A stretch of 10,677 nt of DNA from Akkermansiaceae bacterium UBA5020. GTDB taxonomy: Bacteria > Verrucomicrobiota > Verrucomicrobiia > Verrucomicrobiales > DEV007. Under the pieces are notes generated by a model. That model had not been told where the DNA came from, made no database searches, and worked only from the letters and a program-made list of their open reading frames with translations. Shown one piece after another: positions 6,693-10,677 of this stretch. Positions within the stretch are counted from its first letter, which is position 1. Each line of letters opens with the position of its first letter. The stretch is from positions 117,532 to 128,208 of the forward strand of contig DGXY01000075.1 of the NCBI GenBank assembly GCA_002396885.1. Direction: 5' to 3'. Position numbers and translations under genes: made by a program.

Positions 6693-7628
6693 ATGACCAC
6701 CCGCCGATCCTTTCTCCAGACCGCCCTCGCCGCGAGCGGCGGAGCCGCGACCCTGACATTCGCGCAAAACCCGCGCACCGGCTTTGGTCTCGCGATCGGC
6801 ACCTACGGATTGCAGTCGATGAAGCTCGCGGACGCCGTCCGCCTCGTCGCCGCGACAGGCTACAATGCGATCGAGATCACGGCGATGCCGGGCACGACGG
6901 GGGCACCCTCCATCCTCGCGAGCGAGGATCGCGCGAAACTAAGGAAGCTCCTCGCCGATAGCGGGCTGCGGCTTTGCGGCATCATGGCCGACCTCCAGCC
7001 GAAACGTCTCGAGGCCGATCACAAGGCCCAGCTCGCCGAGGTCTATCATCTCATCAAGTTGGGGCAGGACCTCTCTCCCGGGCAGACTCCCGTCGTCCAG
7101 ACGGTGCTCGGGGGGAAGAACTGGGGTGAATCGCGCGATTTTTTCCGCGACCGGATCGCGGACTGGATCCAGATCGCGGCAGACCTGCGCGGCTATCTCT
7201 CGATCAAGCCCCACCGCCTGCATGCCATGTCCCTCCCTGCGGAGGCCAATTGGCTGATCGAGCAGCTCGGAGCTCCGGACCGGCTCGGCATGGTCTACGA
7301 CTACAGCCACTATGCCTTCCGTGATCCGGAAGTGACGATCGAAGCCTCGGTGAAGGAATCCCTCTCCCACCTCAACTACGTCGCGGTGAAGGATGCGGTG
7401 AAGGAGGGCGCCGCGGTGAAGTTCGCTCTCGCCGGCGAAAGCGATTCGTGGGACCACGCCGCCATCATCAGCGCCCTTTACGACGGCGGCTATCGCGGCG
7501 ATCTCTGCTGCGAGGTGAGCAGCCAAATCTGGCGCGACAATCCCGCCTATGATCCGGTGGCTGCGACAAAGACCTGTTTCGAAAACCTGAAAGCCGCCTT
7601 CGCACGTGCCGGTGTGGCGCGGCGGTGA
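6693..7628 (+). CDS. Tat-exported sugar phosphate isomerase/epimerase-like TIM barrel (AP endonuclease 2 superfamily)
   Basis: This 311-residue protein has a classic twin-arginine leader, MTTRRSFLQTALAASGG, probably cut after LTFA (21-24). The mature part is a xylose isomerase-like TIM barrel (PF01261 type). Strand-end residues that usually bind the metal are present: Glu61 in YNAIEIT, His174/His177 in IKPHRLH, Asp203 and His206 in YDYSHY, Lys233-Asp234 in YVAVKD, and Glu274 in CCEVSSQ. Relatives act on sugars or inositols, but the substrate here cannot be read from sequence. With the Tat leader, it would act outside the cytoplasm on a free sugar rather than on a central-metabolism phosphate sugar. 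I chose ATG 6693 because it puts TRRSFLQ at the usual place. An in-frame ATG at 6660 overlaps the previous stop as ATGA and would add 11 residues; translational coupling is likely either way. Confidence 0.85.
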   Translation: MTTRRSFLQTALAASGGAATLTFAQNPRTGFGLAIGTYGLQSMKLADAVRLVAATGYNAIEITAMPGTTGAPSILASEDRAKLRKLLADSGLRLCGIMADLQPKRLEADHKAQLAEVYHLIKLGQDLSPGQTPVVQTVLGGKNWGESRDFFRDRIADWIQIAADLRGYLSIKPHRLHAMSLPAEANWLIEQLGAPDRLGMVYDYSHYAFRDPEVTIEASVKESLSHLNYVAVKDAVKEGAAVKFALAGESDSWDHAAIISALYDGGYRGDLCCEVSSQIWRDNPAYDPVAATKTCFENLKAAFARAGVARR

Positions 7629-7667
7629 ATTGATCCCTCCCGTCACCGATCCGTGGAAAATGGGGCA

Positions 7668-7695
7668 TTTACAATGGTGTGCTTTTTGCTACCCT
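7668..7695 (+). promoter_or_regulatory. Possible sigma-70-type promoter for the GNAT-sufE-tatD cluster
   Basis: TTTACA (7668-7673) and TACCCT (7690-7695) are separated by 16 bp and lie about 35 bp upstream of the acetyltransferase ATG, in the only sizeable gap before this gene cluster. The local stretch is AT-richer than its surroundings. The match is imperfect and untested. Confidence 0.35.
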
Positions 7696-7729
7696 CGCAT
7701 CGTAGAGCTCGTTCACGAAACACGAACCG

Positions 7730-8224
7730 ATGGACCTTTCCCACACCGCGCCGATCCGGCCCCTGAACCAGCGGGCGCGCATTGAGCCCGCCACCCTCGA
7801 TGACCTCCCGCGTCTCGTCGATCTGACGATGGACCTCTTCGAGATGGAGGAAGATTTCAGCCCCGATCGCCGCAAGCAGGAACGGGGCCTGCGTTCCATC
7901 CTCGAGCAGCCCAGCCGCGGCCGCATCTTCGTGGTGCGGACCGACTACGAGATCATCGGCATGGTGAACGTGCTCTTCACGATCAGTACGGCCATGGGCG
8001 GATTCGTGATCCTCCTCGAGGACGTGATCATTCACCCGGAATTCCGCGGCCAGGGCTACGGCACGCAGTTGGTCGATTACGTCGTCGATTTCGCGAAGCG
8101 GAAGGATTTCAAGCGCATCACCCTGCTGACCGACAAGATCAGCGAGGAGAGCCAGCGTTTCTTCGAAAAACTGAACTTCCGCCATTCCAGCATGATCCCG
8201 ATGCGGCTGACGCTGGAAGACTAA
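7730..8224 (+). CDS. GNAT family N-acetyltransferase
   Basis: This 164-residue cytosolic protein has a GCN5-related acetyltransferase layout: an N-terminal strand-helix (RIEPATLDDLPRLVDLTMDL, 17-36), a central sheet (GRIFVVRTDYEIIGMVNVLF, 64-83), and the acetyl-CoA-binding motif A, DVIIHPEFRGQGYGTQLVDY (98-117), with the R-G-Q-G-Y-G pyrophosphate loop at 106-111. Motif B follows as ITLLTDKISEESQRFFEKLNF (130-150). It transfers an acetyl group from acetyl-CoA to an amine; the acceptor cannot be predicted. The length is typical. No Shine-Dalgarno is evident before the ATG; a second in-frame ATG is at codon 34, but the family fold needs the earlier start. It is the first gene of a tight cluster, 14 bp before the sufE-like gene, so co-transcription is probable. 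Confidence 0.93.
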   Translation: MDLSHTAPIRPLNQRARIEPATLDDLPRLVDLTMDLFEMEEDFSPDRRKQERGLRSILEQPSRGRIFVVRTDYEIIGMVNVLFTISTAMGGFVILLEDVIIHPEFRGQGYGTQLVDYVVDFAKRKDFKRITLLTDKISEESQRFFEKLNFRHSSMIPMRLTLED

Positions 8225-8238
8225 AGACCGCGATCGCC

Positions 8239-8670
8239 ATGACCGCGTCCGGACGTCAGGACCTCCTCGTCGAGGACTACGGGATGATCGATGACCCGCG
8301 TGAGCGGTTCCAGCTCATCGTGGAAACAGCCGCGGCGGGGGCTGCGTCGCTGGCGGCGGCGGAGCGGACCGAGGCCAATCTCGTCCCGGGCTGTGTCTCG
8401 AAGGTCTGGCTGGCGCTGCGCCCACAAGCGGATGGCACCGTCGATGTTCTTGTTGAATCCGAATCCCCCGCCCTCGCCGGCATTGCCGCTCTATTCTGCC
8501 GGGTTTATTCCGGATCACCGCCCGCCGAGATCCTCGCGACCGAGCCCGATTTCATCGAACGACTCGGGATCGACCGTCATCTCACGCCGACGCGCGCTCG
8601 TGGTCTCCGTCGGCTTCGTGAAATGCTGGTCGAGCGGGTGAAGGGGCACGCAGAGGCCTCGGCACGATGA
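8239..8670 (+). CDS. sufE: SufE family sulfur acceptor protein
   Basis: This 143-residue protein matches SufE, which takes persulfide sulfur from the cysteine desulfurase SufS and passes it to the Suf Fe-S cluster scaffold in the cytosol. The active-site block NLVPGCVSKVWL (47-58) contains the sulfur-accepting Cys52, equivalent to Cys51 of E. coli SufE. Other family traits are the N-terminal helix with DDPRERFQLIVE (18-29), the strand DGTVDVLVESESPALAGIAAL after the cysteine, and the late SPPAEILA and FIERLGIDRHLTPTRARGLRRL segments. Length is typical. It sits 14 bp after the acetyltransferase gene, and its TGA overlaps the tatD-like ATG as ATGA, so the three genes are likely one transcript. 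No sufS or sufBCD is visible here, so its partner is encoded elsewhere. Confidence 0.93.
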   Translation: MTASGRQDLLVEDYGMIDDPRERFQLIVETAAAGAASLAAAERTEANLVPGCVSKVWLALRPQADGTVDVLVESESPALAGIAALFCRVYSGSPPAEILATEPDFIERLGIDRHLTPTRARGLRRLREMLVERVKGHAEASAR

Positions 8671-9458
8671 TCGATTGTCATCTCCACCTTCAGGATCCGC
8701 GTTTTGCGGAGGCCCTCCCCGGGATCGTGGAGACGGTGCGCGCCCTCGGCATCCGCCGCCTCGTTGTGAATGGTACCGGGCCCCACGATTGGGACGCGGT
8801 CGAGAGGCTCGCCGCGACCTATCCGGAGGTGATCCCGTGCTTCGGGCTGCACCCCTGGAAGGTGGGAACAGAACCGCACGGCTGGCTCGAGGACCTCGAA
8901 GACCGGCTTCTCCGCCATCCCGCTGGCGGAGTCGGCGAGATCGGTCTCGACCGATGGATCCGCGGTCATGATCTGGAAAGGCAAAAAATCGCCTTTCTTG
9001 CCCAACTCAAGCTCGCAGAACGCCTCGGCCGCGCCCTCTCGATCCACTGTCTCCAAGCCTGGGGCAGCCTGCTCGAAATCCTGCAAAAACATTCACCTCG
9101 AGTCGGGCTGCTGCTCCACTCTTACGGCGGGCCGGCGGAAATGGTGGAACGATTCGTCGAGCTCGGCGCTTTTTTCTCCCTCTCGGGTTACTTCTTTCAA
9201 CCCGGCAAGTCCGGGAAACTGGCGGTTTTCGACCAGGTGCCGCGTGATCGCCTTCTTCTCGAAACCGACGCCCCGGACATGATGCCTCCGCCGGAATGGC
9301 GGCGCTTCAACCTCCCGGGGGCGATCGGAGCCAGTCTCAATCATCCCGGCAATCTTCCGGCAATCCGGGACGCCACCGCCACCCATTTCTCAATGACGCC
9401 CGAAGCTTTGGATGAACTCGTGAACCGCAATTTCACGCGTTGGTGGCATCACCCGTGA
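8667..9458 (+). CDS. TatD family metal-dependent hydrolase
   Basis: This 263-residue protein has the complete TatD-type two-metal site of an amidohydrolase TIM barrel: His5 and His7 in IDCHLHL, Glu91 in GGVGEIGLD, His127 in LSIHCLQAW, His151 in LLLHSYGG and Asp201 in LLLETDAPDMMP. CFGLHPW (58-64) is another family hallmark. TatD relatives are cytosolic Mg-dependent DNases or related phosphoesterases, and the substrate of this member is not certain. It is on the short-to-normal side for the family, and HCLQAW replaces the commoner HxR(D/E)A after the barrel histidine, which hints at a subfamily distinct from E. coli TatD. Despite the name it is unrelated to the Tat translocase. The ATG overlaps the sufE stop, and the gene ends 10 bp from the convergent kinase gene. 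Confidence 0.92.
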   Translation: MIDCHLHLQDPRFAEALPGIVETVRALGIRRLVVNGTGPHDWDAVERLAATYPEVIPCFGLHPWKVGTEPHGWLEDLEDRLLRHPAGGVGEIGLDRWIRGHDLERQKIAFLAQLKLAERLGRALSIHCLQAWGSLLEILQKHSPRVGLLLHSYGGPAEMVERFVELGAFFSLSGYFFQPGKSGKLAVFDQVPRDRLLLETDAPDMMPPPEWRRFNLPGAIGASLNHPGNLPAIRDATATHFSMTPEALDELVNRNFTRWWHHP

Positions 9459-9468
9459 GGAACCCTTC

Positions 9469-10677
9469 TCAACTCACGGCAACCTCGAGAGCCTCGGACA
9501 GCTTTTCCATGCCATATGGCTTTGGAAGGAGCCCTGCGAATGGGCTGCCTGCAGGAAGAACGGCGTCATCTTCGAAATAGCCACTCGTCGCGACGAGCCG
9601 CACTCCCGGATGCAGCGCCCAAAGCTCCTTGGCCACCTCGAGACCTGACAACCCGCCCGGAAGGGTCATGTCGATCAATACGGCATCGATCGGTTCGACG
9701 CTTTCGAGATGCTCGCGATAGAGACGGATGGCAACCTCGCCCGTCCCAGCGTGCAATCCGGCGTATCCCAATAGCTTCAGCATCGCGAGGGTTGACCGCG
9801 CCACGCCGGGCTCGTCCTCTACAACGAGAATCCGCCCGCTACCTGACGGCATGATCCTCTCCCCGGGGGGGCGTATCGCCGGATCCTGATTCACCTGGTC
9901 GGACACCGCATCGGTCGATGGAAGGAAAACGAGAAACTCACTCCCCGCTCCAACCTGCGAGGCGACGCGGATCGCCCCGCCGTGGGTCGTGACGATGGCC
10001 TGACAGGAAGCAAGCCCGACCCCGGAGCCGTTTTGTTTGGTGGTGAAATCGAGTTCGAAGATGCGGGGCAGAACGTGAGGTGGGATACCACAGCCACGGT
10101 CGCGCACCGAGACCACCGTGTAGCGCCCGGGCGCCATGCCGAAGTCATTTCCCTCGCCGAGATCGGCGTTGTCGGAGATGATATCGATGGTCCCACCATT
10201 CGGCATGGCCTGGCAGGCATTGATGACGAGATTGTGAAGGACCTGATAAATCTGATTCGGATCCCCCTCGACGCAACGCGTTCCCTCTTTCAGGAAGAGC
10301 CGACATTGCACCCCCGTCCCCGCGGAACAGAGCAATTTGACCCGCTCGATGAGATCGGAAAGCCGGATGACCCGCCGCTGGGTCGACTCGCCCCGCGTAA
10401 ATGCCAGCATCTGGCGGGCGAGGGTTTCCGCGTCACCCAAGGCTAGCGCGGCCTCGCTGATGTGGATGGCAGCCTTGCCCGCGGATTGCGTCGCAAGTGC
10501 GGCCAGCTCGAGATTCATCTTGATGGTCTGGAGCGCGTTCTTGAAGTCATGCGCGACGCCGGCGACCGCAAGGGAGAGAGACTCGCTACGACATTGCTCG
10601 TAGTCCCGCTCGGGCGGCGCGGTCATCTCCACCGCCTTCGCGACCGGGGGAATCGGAGCCGTCGGAGCCGTCGGAGC
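9469..10677 (-). CDS. Hybrid sensor histidine kinase/response regulator, C-terminal part (5' end outside window)
   Basis: Residues are counted from the in-frame GTG at 10632. The phosphoacceptor helix contains AVAGVAHDFKNALQTI with His28. The ATPase domain has the N-box LHNLVINACQAM (Asn138), the G1 box DRGCGIP (Asp178), FTTKQ and the G2 box NGSGVGLA (201-208). A C-terminal receiver domain (267-387) has acidic Glu272-Asp273, phosphoacceptor Asp321 in VLIDMTLPGG, Thr349-Ser350 and Lys371 in LLPKPYG. This is a phosphorelay protein that autophosphorylates on His28 and can pass phosphate to Asp321; no DNA-binding output is attached. The frame continues without a stop from 10632 to the right edge, giving an Ala/Pro/Thr linker-like stretch, and no sensor domain is visible. 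I therefore treat the 5' end as missing, although a start at GTG 10632 or ATG 10626 giving a soluble kinase is possible. The signal is unknown. Confidence 0.9.
   Translation of the reverse strand, partial: APTAPTAPIPPVAKAVEMTAPPERDYEQCRSESLSLAVAGVAHDFKNALQTIKMNLELAALATQSAGKAAIHISEAALALGDAETLARQMLAFTRGESTQRRVIRLSDLIERVKLLCSAGTGVQCRLFLKEGTRCVEGDPNQIYQVLHNLVINACQAMPNGGTIDIISDNADLGEGNDFGMAPGRYTVVSVRDRGCGIPPHVLPRIFELDFTTKQNGSGVGLASCQAIVTTHGGAIRVASQVGAGSEFLVFLPSTDAVSDQVNQDPAIRPPGERIMPSGSGRILVVEDEPGVARSTLAMLKLLGYAGLHAGTGEVAIRLYREHLESVEPIDAVLIDMTLPGGLSGLEVAKELWALHPGVRLVATSGYFEDDAVLPAGSPFAGLLPKPYGMEKLSEALEVAVS

Noticed and set aside
6939..7646. Minus-strand open frame of 235 codons opposite the TIM-barrel gene
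   Set aside because: It lies antisense to a gene with a Tat leader and metal-site motifs; no recognisable domain or leader of its own.
1..10677. tRNA, rRNA, CRISPR, transposase, integrase or phage genes
   Set aside because: I looked for these on both strands and saw no cloverleaf, spaced repeat array, terminal inverted repeats or recombinase motifs.

Overview
The window is a GC-rich (visibly above 60%) piece of bacterial chromosome, with ten protein-coding genes packed on both strands and no RNA gene, insertion sequence, phage gene or CRISPR array that I can see. The mix of genes suggests a member of the Verrucomicrobiota or a nearby Planctomycetota-Verrucomicrobiota lineage. It includes a monomeric NADP isocitrate dehydrogenase, an RMD1/DUF155 membrane protein, an NHL-repeat secreted protein with VLGQPDF-type motifs and an Ig-like tail, two Tat-exported proteins with (T/S)RR-SFL type leaders (one a sugar phosphate isomerase/epimerase-like TIM barrel), and few clear Shine-Dalgarno sequences. 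The phylum is an inference from gene style, not from a marker gene.

Layout. 1-950 (+) is the C-terminal 315 residues of monomeric isocitrate dehydrogenase, cut by the left edge. It converges on an RMD1-family gene (1021-1815, -). Upstream of that, also on the minus strand, lies a membrane-anchored subtilisin-like protease (2067-3386, -). A 199-bp divergent spacer with a strong GC hairpin separates the protease from a secreted six-repeat NHL propeller protein (3586-5016, +). Next come two translationally coupled genes for Tat-exported proteins: one of unknown function with von Willebrand A-like features (5209-6663, +) and a sugar phosphate isomerase/epimerase-like TIM barrel (6693-7628, +). 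A second plus-strand cluster holds a GNAT acetyltransferase (7730-8224), a SufE-like sulfur acceptor (8239-8670) and a TatD-family metal hydrolase (8667-9458). The right end is a hybrid histidine kinase/response regulator on the minus strand (9469 to beyond 10677), cut by the edge.

How the genes work together. Most are housekeeping or stand-alone functions: TCA cycle, Fe-S sulfur transfer, metal-dependent hydrolysis, acetylation and signalling. The middle of the window (2067-7628) is a run of four exported or membrane-tethered proteins (protease, propeller, Tat protein of unknown function, Tat TIM barrel). I see no obvious defence, mobile or biosynthetic system. The least understood element is the Tat-exported vWA-like protein coupled to the epimerase-like gene.

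Intergenic spaces are all under 300 bp. 951-1020, 1816-2066, 3387-3585, 5017-5208 and 7629-7729 hold only weak hairpins or a possible promoter, as listed; I found no convincing small gene in them.
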